Of a stretch of 64,000 nucleotides of DNA, positions 1 through 9,056 are shown piece after piece. The DNA comes from Didymella arachidicola (lineage: Eukaryota > Ascomycota > Dothideomycetes > Pleosporales > Didymellaceae), in assembly GCA_016630955.3 (NCBI GenBank), contig CM049989.1, positions 1 to 64,000 of the forward strand. The letters run 5' to 3'. The translations under genes and the position numbers were made by a program. The notes below the pieces were generated by a model. It saw nothing but the letters and a program-made list of their open reading frames with translations, had not been told where the DNA came from and made no database searches. Position 1 is the first letter of the stretch; each line of letters starts with the position of its first letter.

Positions 1-600
1 TATTCTACTATACTTTACTATGCTTTTCCATACCTTACTACATCCTACTATATTTTACTACACTCTGCTACACTCGCTATACTCTACTATACCCTTACTC
101 TATATTCTGCTCTATTTTACTATACTCTGCTACACTCTACTATACTCTGCTACACTCTACTATACTCTGCTCTTACTACGCTTTGCTATACCTTACTATA
201 CCTAACCCTTACCCTACTACACCTTCCTATACCCTGCTACGCTCTGCTATATCTTGCTACTACTTTGCTATACCTTACTATACTCTATAATACCCTGCTA
301 CACTCTACTATACTCTGCTTTTTACTACGCTCTGTAATATCTTACTACACCCTACTACACTCTACTATATCTTGCTATACTCTGCTACACCCTACCTACT
401 ATACCTTTTGCTACACCCTACTATACCTTGCTACACCCTACTATACCTTGCTACACCCTACTATACCTTGCTACCACCCTACTACCTTGCTACACCCTAC
501 TATACCTGCTACACCCTACTATACCTTGCTACACCCTACTATACCTTGCTACACCCTACTATACCTTGCTACACCCTGCTATACTCTTCTCTCTTTCCCT
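1..600. repeat. C/T-rich tandem repeat tract (about 20-bp unit)
   Basis: The stretch is almost purely pyrimidine plus A on the plus strand. From about 410 to 585 a unit of about 20 bp (core CTACACCCTACTATACCTTG) repeats head to tail with small slips. Upstream the repeat decays into shorter TACTATACTCTGC-like units. A CCTAACCCTTACCC stretch near 200 resembles a telomere motif, but no TTAGGG/CCCTAA array is present. Small open frames here are repeat translations, not genes. Its position next to a telomere-linked-helicase-type gene suggests a subtelomeric satellite, which is inference. Confidence 0.85.
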
Positions 601-832
601 TTGCTGCTCTACTCCTTGTAACACCTAAACGGCCCACTACCTACCCCCCCTTCTTCTCCTACTCACCCTAACCGCTCCGCTGCTTGTAACACCTAACGGG
701 CCTACTGCCCACCCCCCCTTCTTCTGCCCCGGACGGCCCCTACCACCTCCCTACCCTGTTACTCTCTTGCTAATACCTTGTCACGGCTTTGCTACGCATA
801 TACACCTATTACTTCATCTATTCCCCTGCTTG
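601..832. repeat. Imperfect direct repeat of about 70-bp period
   Basis: A block beginning TTGTAACACCTAA and running through GGCC, a C-run and TTCTTCT occurs near 616 and again near 686. The spacer is C-rich and no gene is evident. It links the satellite tract to the 3' end of the helicase gene. Confidence 0.6.
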
Positions 833-3800
833 CTACTCTACTCTGCTACCCTCCTCTTCCTCTCCCTCTCGTCCCCACCCCTCCAACACCAGCCTAATCG
901 CCATCGCCATTGCGTTGCTAAACATCTGTCCCCAAATCTCTGACCTGTGCGGCTTTCCCAGCCACCCAGCGTACGCCTCGTCTCCCGTCTCTGCAAACCC
1001 CAGCTCTCCCATTGCCTGAATCCCACCCCTCGTCAACCGCGCTGCGAATGCCAGCGGCACCACCACGTTCGGCCACTGACACCGCTTGTCCATCCCTTCC
1101 CCAGTCGCGCAGTACTTCTGACTCACCCAGCACCGTCGACAGTTGTTCTTCACCGTCCGATCCCGCATCTTCACACGGAACTCATCTGCCTGCATCCCTG
1201 TTCCCCTTGCCCATGCCGTGCACTGCATCGCCCGGTGCCCTTTCCACTGCTCCTCTTCAGCCGTCGGGAACTCCTGCCTAACCATCCAGCAGATCGCACA
1301 CCCCTCTCGCAGCTCTGTGAACCCTTCCTCCACCACCGCCCACTCCCGCGACCACTTCTCCTGCTCCTCTATCCACACCTCCTCTCCCTCTCCGCACCGG
1401 TCGCATCCCGCTGCCCCAATCTGCCCGCAGCTCTGCCCCCGCTCGTCCAGATACGAGCTCATCAGCTCTCGTCGACACCCGCTGCCGATCAGAAACTGCC
1501 CCATCGCGAGCACCTCCATCTTCTCTCTCTCTCGCTCCATCACCTGCTCCACCTCCCCGTGCCCCACCAGCACCACCACATCGTATTGCTCTCCTCCTCG
1601 TCCCCCGCGTCCGCTTGCCTGAGCAAAGTCGCTCATGCTCCACGGTGTGCCTACGTGCAAGATGTACACGATGCCAGCAAAGTCCACTCCCGTCCCCAGC
1701 GCCGACGTCGCCACCATCATTCCGCCCCCCTCCACCCACTCCTGTAGCCGGTCTGCGCGATCCACCACCCCTGCGTGATAGTGTCCGCAGCCCAGCTCCG
1801 TCGCGAGCCGCTCGCACTGCACCTTGCTCTTGCAGTACACCACCCCCTTCTGTCCGCTCCGCCGCAGCTTCTCTGCCCACCGCTTGCACACGAACAGCGC
1901 CGTCTCCTCGAGCTTGTCGCGCTGACACCACGACACAAAGTACCGCGCGTTCGGCCGCACCGTGCTTGCTCTCACGTACGTTGCGTGACGCACAAGCATG
2001 CTCGCCTCAAGCTCTCCCTCCTGCAGCGGCGGCAGCGTTGCTGTCAGCATCACCATCGGACTACCCAGCAGCCGCAAGTTCTTCATCGCCACCAGCTTCT
2101 CTCGCCAATTCCTCGCCGTGAACACCAGATGACACTCGTCAATCACCACCCTATGCAGCAGCCCCTTTCCTTTCAGCATCCGCGCGTAGCCAAGAAAGTT
2201 GCCAGTGCTTGTTATGTCGCCAGCTACGTCTGCACTGACTACCACCACAGATGCCGGGTTGTTCTCGCCGTGCTTCCACTCCATGCACTCGACGCCGCAC
2301 TGCTGAATCCTCCTGACTAGATCTTCAATCAGCGCCCGGTACGGCACGACGACCACCGTTACCCCCGGCTCCTCCACGCAAGCCGGCAGCGTGAACAGCA
2401 AGCTCTTGCCTCCGCCCGTCGGAAGCACGACGATGAGCGGCGTCTGCTTCTCCAGCACCGCGTGCAAAGCCTGCTCCTGCTCCACCGATCGAAAGCCAAC
2501 ATCTTGCTTGCCTAGCACCTGCTGCAGCCCCCTGTGTATCGCATCTGCTCGCGGGTCTGCAAACCGCACTTCTTTCTCTTTCGGCAGCCCAACAAGTGCC
2601 GACGACGTGCTGTTGCTCATCCGTCGCTTTGTCGTCCTGCTCGGCTCTACGGGCTTCGCTGCGCTCCCATCCACCCCTAAGAAGCGGTGCCATGCTGCGC
2701 TAAGCGGCCGGAACGCATCAACGGACCGCACGCTGAGATGCTTCACGATATCCATCGGCACGCTGTAGTTGCCTACCCCCATTGCGGTTGTGCGTGAGTT
2801 CTGCAGCTCAAGAACGTCTTCGCCATCGTCGTCCACTTCCGCCTCTTCTGTCTCGCCAACGTCGTCCTGATAGCCCCTGCTGAACGACTCTCCCACCTTG
2901 ACTCGCCCAATACCTACTGCCGTGTGTCGGTACTCTAGCGTGTGCAGCACCACGCCCAGCCTCTTCCCTGTCTCGCGCTTCAGCACCCTCGTGAGCCGGC
3001 CGGTGTCCCACGCGCCCTGCGCGTCTTGCCACACGTAGTCGCTGTAGCTGCCGCTTAGCACCTGCAGCGTTAGATACTCGCGGAACGGCTGTACGTAGAC
3101 CAAGTACACCGCCATCACCTGCCCTAGCTGCGGCGGCAAGAACCGCGGCACAATCTTCGGCTTGTCCCACTGCGACTGCGACTTGTGATAGCGGACCACT
3201 GTCATCACCTGCCCGTCCACGACGAAGATGTTGCGGTCCTGCAGTACGCCGTTGCGGTGCCGAATCGTCGTGATCTCGGACCCACGCCCGGGCTGTCCTG
3301 ACGTGATGTGCACGCTGCAGAGCAGTAGTTCCAAGAAGCGATCCATCTGTCGCATGTACTGCCGCACCGCCTTGACGCTCCACTGCCCGTCCGCACGCTT
3401 CAATCGCAGCCCGCCCGCTGTAGTCATCGCTCTCCTAAGCATCCAAACCAGCCCGCCTTGCAGTTTGTTGCCCGGAGCGTCGACAAACGACGTGCGTCGT
3501 TTTGTGAACGTGACGTCGTCAACTACTTGCTTCAAATCAACGGTAACCCGCTCTTCCTCGCCGTCCACCCAGCACAGCTCCCACAGCATCTGCTCTGTTT
3601 CAGCCAGCAAGTCCTGCGCCATCTTGCAGAAGCGGCGGATGACGATCGGTCGGCCGTTCAGATAGAACGTCTGCTTGTCCTCTGACCAGTATGCGTTGCC
3701 TGAGTTGCCGGCCGTCAGTCCAATGTGCTTGCCGTACGCCAGCATGCTGATCATCTCGCTCATTGGGCTGAACGTGCCGTCTGCTAGCTGCTTGTGCCGC

Positions 3801-5200
3801 GTTGCCAGAAAGTTGTCGCGGTCTTCTTCTGTCTGCGTGTCGCGCTGCCCTCCTGGGAGCAGCTTCTCTAGAGCGAGCACCCGCACGCAGTACACCATCC
3901 CCGCCAGCATGTACGAGTAGTTCTTTGCGGTCCGCAAGCGGCCCGTGTCTACATCAATCCCAAGCACCGCCAGAAACTGAATCAAACCAGTAGACAACGC
4001 CACGGGATGATACGTCGTGAAGATGAACGAGCTGATAGACGCAAGAAGCGCCTCCGTCTGAGCGCCTCTGTCGTCGCCATTCAGCGCGTCCCACAGCCTG
4101 ATCGCACACAACTTCTGCTCAGCTGTCCACGTAAAGAGCTCGCGCGTGTCCTTCATCATGTCTGGTGCCTGTTGACTGCGTGTCCTGCGCCGGGGCTGCG
4201 GGCTGTCGTCGTCAGCCTCACTGCCTTCCGCCTCGTCTTCGCTGTCTTCGTCGCTGCTCGACGCCGCACTGCTTTCTGATCGAGCAGCTGTGTCGCGTTG
4301 CTGTCGGAAACGCATAACCTGCTGCTCTTCATCTCCTAGCACGCGTAGATAGAAGCAGACAAACCTCACTATATAGCTTGCGTACACAGCCTGACTCTCT
4401 GGGTTCTGCAGTCGCCCCAACGGCCGCACGTCGATCTCGCTCTGCTTTGCGCTCCGCAGCCAGCGCCTGAGTTCTTGCGGAAGCGTAGCCAATCCCTTGA
4501 CGCTTCTCTCAATCAGTCCCTCTGCAAGCTGAGCAGCTAGCTTGAGCTTGTGCTCGCTCCGATCGGGAGCCCGGGCTTGATGGGCCAGATGAACAAGATT
4601 TCGATCCTTGAAGAACTCTAACCAGCCTGTCCGCTTAAACCAGCCTGTCTTGTCTGTCTTTGCAGCCTCTTCAAGTGTTTGAAGCTCTTCTTCGACTTCT
4701 TGTTGTGTCAGTTTATACTCGGCAAGCTGCCTCTGAACTGCAACTTCGACGTCGTCGTTTAGAGCATTTTCGGCTACAGCTACATCAACAACAAAATATC
4801 GCTGTAAAACCCCTGTGCGGAAAAAGCTCTGTACTTTGACAGTGTGATAGAGCGCGCCTTTTTCTCCTAGCCAAGCTTGCTGGTGATCTTTCTTACAGTG
4901 CATGCGCATTGTGTCCTTGTTGATAGTGATGAAGCTGCATGTCTTGCACTGCAGCCCGTCTAGCGGCTTCCCAAGCTCTTCTATCGGTCGCGCCGGCTCA
5001 TCTGGAAGCTCAACGTCTGCTGCGTCAATCAGCGCGAATTGATTGAAGCGTTCAACAACTTGTTTTCGAGTTGCAGCGGGCACGCTGTGATGCTGCAAGA
5101 GATGCGTGTTGAGATTAACAACAGCAGTGTGATGCTCCCTGCATACTAAGACGCTGTAGTCTTCTAGAAAACAGTGAACATTGTCGCAGGTTAGAAGTGG
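833..5200 (-). CDS. Telomere-linked RecQ-type helicase with zinc finger and tyrosine-recombinase-like domain
   Basis: The frame is open from 5200 to the stop at 833. Numbering below starts at the TTG at 5098; no in-frame ATG lies upstream, so the first exon is missing or the start is internal. A C2H2 finger uses C51, C54, H67 and H72. The middle (about 590-810) looks like a tyrosine recombinase core: R605 in PGRGSE, K639 in YHKS, R724-H725 in YRHT, Y778. The C-terminal half is a RecQ helicase: Walker A TGGGKS (894-899), DECH box (987-990), TATLPP (1019-1024), QASGRGGRGG (1160-1169), then a RecQ-type zinc site (C1208, C1224, C1232, C1235). Such helicases unwind DNA 3' to 5' and, as telomere-linked helicases, lie near fungal chromosome ends. 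An acidic Ser/Asp/Glu stretch spans about 275-300. The 89 upstream residues not counted include homology to the end of the neighbouring ORF. Confidence 0.85.
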   Translation of the reverse strand, partial: PLLTCDNVHCFLEDYSVLVCREHHTAVVNLNTHLLQHHSVPAATRKQVVERFNQFALIDAADVELPDEPARPIEELGKPLDGLQCKTCSFITINKDTMRMHCKKDHQQAWLGEKGALYHTVKVQSFFRTGVLQRYFVVDVAVAENALNDDVEVAVQRQLAEYKLTQQEVEEELQTLEEAAKTDKTGWFKRTGWLEFFKDRNLVHLAHQARAPDRSEHKLKLAAQLAEGLIERSVKGLATLPQELRRWLRSAKQSEIDVRPLGRLQNPESQAVYASYIVRFVCFYLRVLGDEEQQVMRFRQQRDTAARSESSAASSSDEDSEDEAEGSEADDDSPQPRRRTRSQQAPDMMKDTRELFTWTAEQKLCAIRLWDALNGDDRGAQTEALLASISSFIFTTYHPVALSTGLIQFLAVLGIDVDTGRLRTAKNYSYMLAGMVYCVRVLALEKLLPGGQRDTQTEEDRDNFLATRHKQLADGTFSPMSEMISMLAYGKHIGLTAGNSGNAYWSEDKQTFYLNGRPIVIRRFCKMAQDLLAETEQMLWELCWVDGEEERVTVDLKQVVDDVTFTKRRTSFVDAPGNKLQGGLVWMLRRAMTTAGGLRLKRADGQWSVKAVRQYMRQMDRFLELLLCSVHITSGQPGRGSEITTIRHRNGVLQDRNIFVVDGQVMTVVRYHKSQSQWDKPKIVPRFLPPQLGQVMAVYLVYVQPFREYLTLQVLSGSYSDYVWQDAQGAWDTGRLTRVLKRETGKRLGVVLHTLEYRHTAVGIGRVKVGESFSRGYQDDVGETEEAEVDDDGEDVLELQNSRTTAMGVGNYSVPMDIVKHLSVRSVDAFRPLSAAWHRFLGVDGSAAKPVEPSRTTKRRMSNSTSSALVGLPKEKEVRFADPRADAIHRGLQQVLGKQDVGFRSVEQEQALHAVLEKQTPLIVVLPTGGGKSLLFTLPACVEEPGVTVVVVPYRALIEDLVRRIQQCGVECMEWKHGENNPASVVVVSADVAGDITSTGNFLGYARMLKGKGLLHRVVIDECHLVFTARNWREKLVAMKNLRLLGSPMVMLTATLPPLQEGELEASMLVRHATYVRASTVRPNARYFVSWCQRDKLEETALFVCKRWAEKLRRSGQKGVVYCKSKVQCERLATELGCGHYHAGVVDRADRLQEWVEGGGMMVATSALGTGVDFAGIVYILHVGTPWSMSDFAQASGRGGRGGEQYDVVVLVGHGEVEQVMEREREKMEVLAMGQFLIGSGCRRELMSSYLDERGQSCGQIGAAGCDRCGEGEEVWIEEQEKWSREWAVVEEGFTELREGCAICWMVRQEFPTAEEEQWKGHRAMQCTAWARGTGMQADEFRVKMRDRTVKNNCRRCWVSQKYCATGEGMDKRCQWPNVVVPLAFAARLTRGGIQAMGELGFAETGDEAYAGWLGKPHRSEIWGQMFSNAMAMAIRLVLEGWGREGEEEEGSRVE

Positions 5201-5291
5201 CTAAGTCACTATTAAGGTAATTTATATATTATTGAATTACTATAGTTGTTAGTACACTTTACATGCAGAGGACGTGTTTAGTTACAGAACA

Positions 5292-8200
5292 CTAAACGAC
5301 TATAAAGTATTTCTGCAGACCACCTGTTCGGAAGAAGCTCTGTACCTTCACTGAATTATACAACTGGCTCTTGTCGCCTAACCAAGCAAGTTTATGATCT
5401 CGGTTGCAGTGCATCCGAATCTGATCTTTGCTAACAGTGATATACCCGCATGCTCTGCACTCTAGCCCAGCAAGTGGCTTACCAAGCTGTTCTATAGCCT
5501 GCGTGGGCTCTTTAGGCAGCTCTATCTTGCTTGGAGCCACTGGTTCAAGGCGACTAAAACAGTCAACAACCTGTCTTCGTACTGAAGCAGGCACTTTGTG
5601 GTGCTGCAACATATGGCGGTCAAGACTCATAACTGCGGTATGATGTTGCTTGCATACGAAGACCTTGAAGTCTTCTAAAAAGCAGAACACATCTGCGCAG
5701 TTACTTAACGATACTTGTGAGCCCCTCTTACGATACCGGAGCGTTCCATTGGGGTCTTCGCCCCCTTGGTTTGTTAGCGCTCGTTGGGAGGCAGCTTTGC
5801 AGAGTTTTTGCATCTTGTGCTCATGCTCTAGGGCGGCAAGATCTGCTCGTAAAGCATCAATCTTTTGCTGTATTGGACTTATACTCTCATCTGAGTCGCG
5901 CCTTCGCTTCCGCGGTCGCTCATTCTCGCCAGCGGCCGATGCCTCGATCTGCGATACTGTGCTCTCTTCGGGTACTTCAAGTGTTTGTGTAGTCCTATTA
6001 GTCAAGAACGCATCATCCTTTGGTGGCAGAAACATTGAATGCTCTACTGGAGCTTCTGGTAAACTTCTGTTTGCACTAAAGCTGAGAATAGCCTGATCTG
6101 TGCTTTGTCTGTCGACACCCAGAAATTGATGCCATACCTTACTGACTTCGAGGTATCGTTCTAATAACTCAGGTTGCAGCTTGGCAGGATAGGCACGATC
6201 CAAAGCGTACGCGCCAGCATGGGTAGCTGGATTATGTCCTGTCTGGAAAGAGAGAAGTCGTAATAGTCCATCGCGATCCCTCGGAGTGTGAGGATCAAAA
6301 GGCTGGGCAATATCTAGAAGATGCTTCTTGCTAATAGCTACTGCAATCTGGCGATACATTTGAAAATGGAGCAGTATCGGGCATTCTGGTGTGGATTGCT
6401 GCAGGAGCTTCGAGCAGACTGATGAGCTGAAACACGACACAGGTGTGTCGTACGCAGTGAACAAGTGCGGATTGGTTGGAACGCTTGTGTTGACAAGCTT
6501 TAGTTGTCGGCTAAGGAAATCGCTGAATGGTCTGATGTATGCGAGGTAAAGGAACAGGCACCTCTCTACTGATGAGCAGGGAACTCGAACAACAAAAAAA
6601 GAGTTGTTCGAGTTCTGGCTAGCTTTATTGTACGAAAAGACTAGCAAGATCCGGCCCTGGCAAATGAAGATGTTGCGTTGCACTGCGGCAGTGTCTGCCC
6701 AGCGCAGAACCCGAAGCTCCTCTCCTCTAGCAGGCATTCCGCTGGTCACATGGATACTACTGAACAGTACTTCGACCATGTTGTTATATTGTTTCAGGTA
6801 GGACATTGCTTTCTCTCGGCCTCTGCCTTGTAGGGAGAACCCCCTCCCTTCTTTAGAGAAGGCTCTTCGGCTCAAATGCTTAAAGCTAGTCTGTAGCTGA
6901 TTTGCTGGCTCTTGCAGGAACGAATAACCTGGGCGGTGCCTTGATAGATCCTCTTTTAAGGTATGGAGATCTACCTTAGGCCACCAGTCAAACATGAGGT
7001 CTCGCGTGATTCTTTCAAGTCTAGCAAGGAGGCAGTGGATTGTATAGCGGAATTCATGCATAGAGATGCGAGAACCAGCGATGTCTAGGGTCTGACCATC
7101 GAGGGACCAAGATAGGTTGGTGCGTGGTCCTTCGCGTTTGGCAATGGCTCTGCCGTGCTGCAAACGCTCAATCAGGTAGCCCATAGGTGAGAGACTGCCG
7201 CGTTGGAGGTATGCTGGGCGAATCTCTACACAGAGACGTTTGCCCTGATCAGCATAGGCTGCTCGTGCTGGCCAGAGAACATCAAGGGTAGTGTACCCTC
7301 GCAGCGGCAAGGCGTACTCGAGAATAATAAGTCTACCAATCCACAGTAGAGCTGATAGGTACGGTGTGTAGTCGTAAGCTGTACGGTATGCCAACTCGTA
7401 CGGATGGATACCCAGCACACCAGAGAAGTGGACAATTGCTTTGCCTTCCAATATGCCGTCTGTGGACACATCCGTCCAAAATAGCACGAGCAGCTGAAAG
7501 ACGGTTTCTGATAAACGGGAAGAGAACGTAGGCTCTGCCTTACTGAATCCTTTTGTGGACAGATCTGACCAGACAGATTTCACGATATCCGCCTGTGCGT
7601 CCGACAGCTGAAGCCCATATACCTCGCTTAAGCTTTGATTGAGCTTCTGACATACCTGCCATGATCGGAATACATAGCACAGAAAGCGGTTTAGGAAGGA
7701 GCGGTACCTAGCTTTCGTAGCGTCTCGTTGAGGTAGCTCGAAGGGATACGCGTAGAAGTGTGACCCCCAGCTTCGCAGCCAGCAGCGCAAGACTCGCGGA
7801 GTTTGTTCTAATGTTTCCTCGCAGCGATCAAGCACGAGATGAACAATTTCTGATAGTTGTCTTAGTTTTGACTCTGTAGCTGCGGAGCTGATCCACTCCA
7901 CGCTGTTCCAGGTGCCGAGGTGAATAGCTTCACCGGTAGAAGTGGCCAACCTAGAAGTAGCAATAATCAGATGGAGCGGCTTTTGGGCAAACCACCGCGT
8001 CCAACCACAACCGCGCAGCCAGTCGGTTTTCTCGTCATGCTCAAGCTCGTTGCTTAGGGCCATCAGTTCTTGATCTTGCTGTAAGAGCCTAGCTTCCTCC
8101 TCGGCTTCCATCAGCAGAAGAGCGGCGGTCGCAGGGTCGTCTGACACGGATCCGTCCTGGCTTGATCTTCTTCTGCTTTGAATTGTGTGTGTAGCGTGTG

Positions 8201-8624
8201 CTACCCTCCAGGTACCTCCCACGTTTCGCCTGATAGGAGACCATCGCTGGACGAAGCAGAATAGATCATTGCGCGTCCTCTGCCCCCTACTGCACTGCGT
8301 CTTCCGAAAATGCAGCAGCATTGTATCCCAACTACAAGTTGTCAAGTCGCACTGCGGACAGGAGTAGCCTCGCTCGGGTGGCGCTAGGAAATCTAAGCTA
8401 GAAGAGTTATTTGCACGAGGGACAACGTCTGCATCAATCTGCGATACAGGAAGTCCTTTATACTGAGAAAGGATAATTTCGCATATGGACGATCGAGTTT
8501 TGTGGTAGTGGCGGAGGTGGTAACGGAGCGTCTTGTAGGGTATAACGCTTCTACATGGGGTGCACAACAGGTGTCCATGTTCTGGCAGATAGGAGATAAT
8601 GTTTGGCACTTCGGGTTCTGCAGG
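5292..8624 (-). CDS. Helicase-less paralogue of the RecQ-locus N-terminal half, with C2H2 fingers and recombinase-like core
   Basis: Numbering starts at the GTG at 8609; the frame is open to 8624 with no ATG, so an upstream exon or internal start is likely. N-terminal C2H2 finger: C16, C19, H31, H36, similar to DUF3505/OrsD-type proteins. A second Cys-rich site is near 84-106. The middle aligns by eye with the downstream protein (for example SSIHVTSGMPARGEE against CSVHITSGQPGRGSE). It holds R628, K662, R753, and GH followed nine residues later by Y801, the canonical tyrosine-recombinase spacing. No Walker A or DEAH motif is present. A basic patch (899-905) precedes a second finger (C1051, C1054, H1067, H1072) that is nearly the same as the first finger of the downstream protein; the ORF stops right after it. 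It could be a separate gene, or the upstream exons of one large gene whose 3' half is 833-5200. Confidence 0.7.
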   Translation of the reverse strand, partial: PAEPEVPNIISYLPEHGHLLCTPCRSVIPYKTLRYHLRHYHKTRSSICEIILSQYKGLPVSQIDADVVPRANNSSSLDFLAPPERGYSCPQCDLTTCSWDTMLLHFRKTQCSRGQRTRNDLFCFVQRWSPIRRNVGGTWRVAHATHTIQSRRRSSQDGSVSDDPATAALLLMEAEEEARLLQQDQELMALSNELEHDEKTDWLRGCGWTRWFAQKPLHLIIATSRLATSTGEAIHLGTWNSVEWISSAATESKLRQLSEIVHLVLDRCEETLEQTPRVLRCWLRSWGSHFYAYPFELPQRDATKARYRSFLNRFLCYVFRSWQVCQKLNQSLSEVYGLQLSDAQADIVKSVWSDLSTKGFSKAEPTFSSRLSETVFQLLVLFWTDVSTDGILEGKAIVHFSGVLGIHPYELAYRTAYDYTPYLSALLWIGRLIILEYALPLRGYTTLDVLWPARAAYADQGKRLCVEIRPAYLQRGSLSPMGYLIERLQHGRAIAKREGPRTNLSWSLDGQTLDIAGSRISMHEFRYTIHCLLARLERITRDLMFDWWPKVDLHTLKEDLSRHRPGYSFLQEPANQLQTSFKHLSRRAFSKEGRGFSLQGRGREKAMSYLKQYNNMVEVLFSSIHVTSGMPARGEELRVLRWADTAAVQRNIFICQGRILLVFSYNKASQNSNNSFFVVRVPCSSVERCLFLYLAYIRPFSDFLSRQLKLVNTSVPTNPHLFTAYDTPVSCFSSSVCSKLLQQSTPECPILLHFQMYRQIAVAISKKHLLDIAQPFDPHTPRDRDGLLRLLSFQTGHNPATHAGAYALDRAYPAKLQPELLERYLEVSKVWHQFLGVDRQSTDQAILSFSANRSLPEAPVEHSMFLPPKDDAFLTNRTTQTLEVPEESTVSQIEASAAGENERPRKRRRDSDESISPIQQKIDALRADLAALEHEHKMQKLCKAASQRALTNQGGEDPNGTLRYRKRGSQVSLSNCADVFCFLEDFKVFVCKQHHTAVMSLDRHMLQHHKVPASVRRQVVDCFSRLEPVAPSKIELPKEPTQAIEQLGKPLAGLECRACGYITVSKDQIRMHCNRDHKLAWLGDKSQLYNSVKVQSFFRTGGLQKYFIVV

Positions 8625-8627
8625 CTA

Positions 8628-9056
8628 TCTATAATTAGCAAGTGAGGGTGAGATAGAATAAAAAGTGCGGCAAAGGTACGTCATTCACATGCCTTGCTCT
8701 TTGCTGAGTCGCCTGAATGGACAGTCCATGAGGAAGGGTTAGAGGCGCTTTCAGAAAAGACACCGGCTTCTGGATTACCCGTGTAGACTATCCAGCGAGA
8801 CGCTGTCTGGTGAGACATAGCACTACTTTGTTGCTAACAGTAGCACACAATTGAATAGCAGGCCGTGGCGTCTTAGTTAATGCGTAAGCAGGTAAAAGTA
8901 GTACAGAACAACAGGTAACAAGCAGGAACTGCTATAGCTGCCCTGTGTTGGAGCATGCATGCCCGTGCAGGGCCGAGCTAGACCGAAATAGAGCATCAAA
9001 AGGGGTCGACTCCAGGCTAAGGCTGGGAGGGGACGAAGTAGGGCCGAAGTCGCGCA
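8628..9056. other. Spacer between convergent-side ORF start and pectinesterase stop
   Basis: No convincing gene was seen. It should hold the promoter and first exon of the 5292-8624 gene and the 3' end of the pectinesterase transcript. Confidence 0.5.

Noticed and set aside
20..671. Open frames of 60-118 codons in the left repeat tract
   Set aside because: They translate the tandem CTACACCCTACTATACC unit in overlapping frames and have no independent coding character.
947..4279. Long plus-strand and alternate-frame ORFs over the RecQ gene (up to 266 codons)
   Set aside because: They are G+C-rich shadows of the real minus-strand frame, which has helicase motifs throughout.
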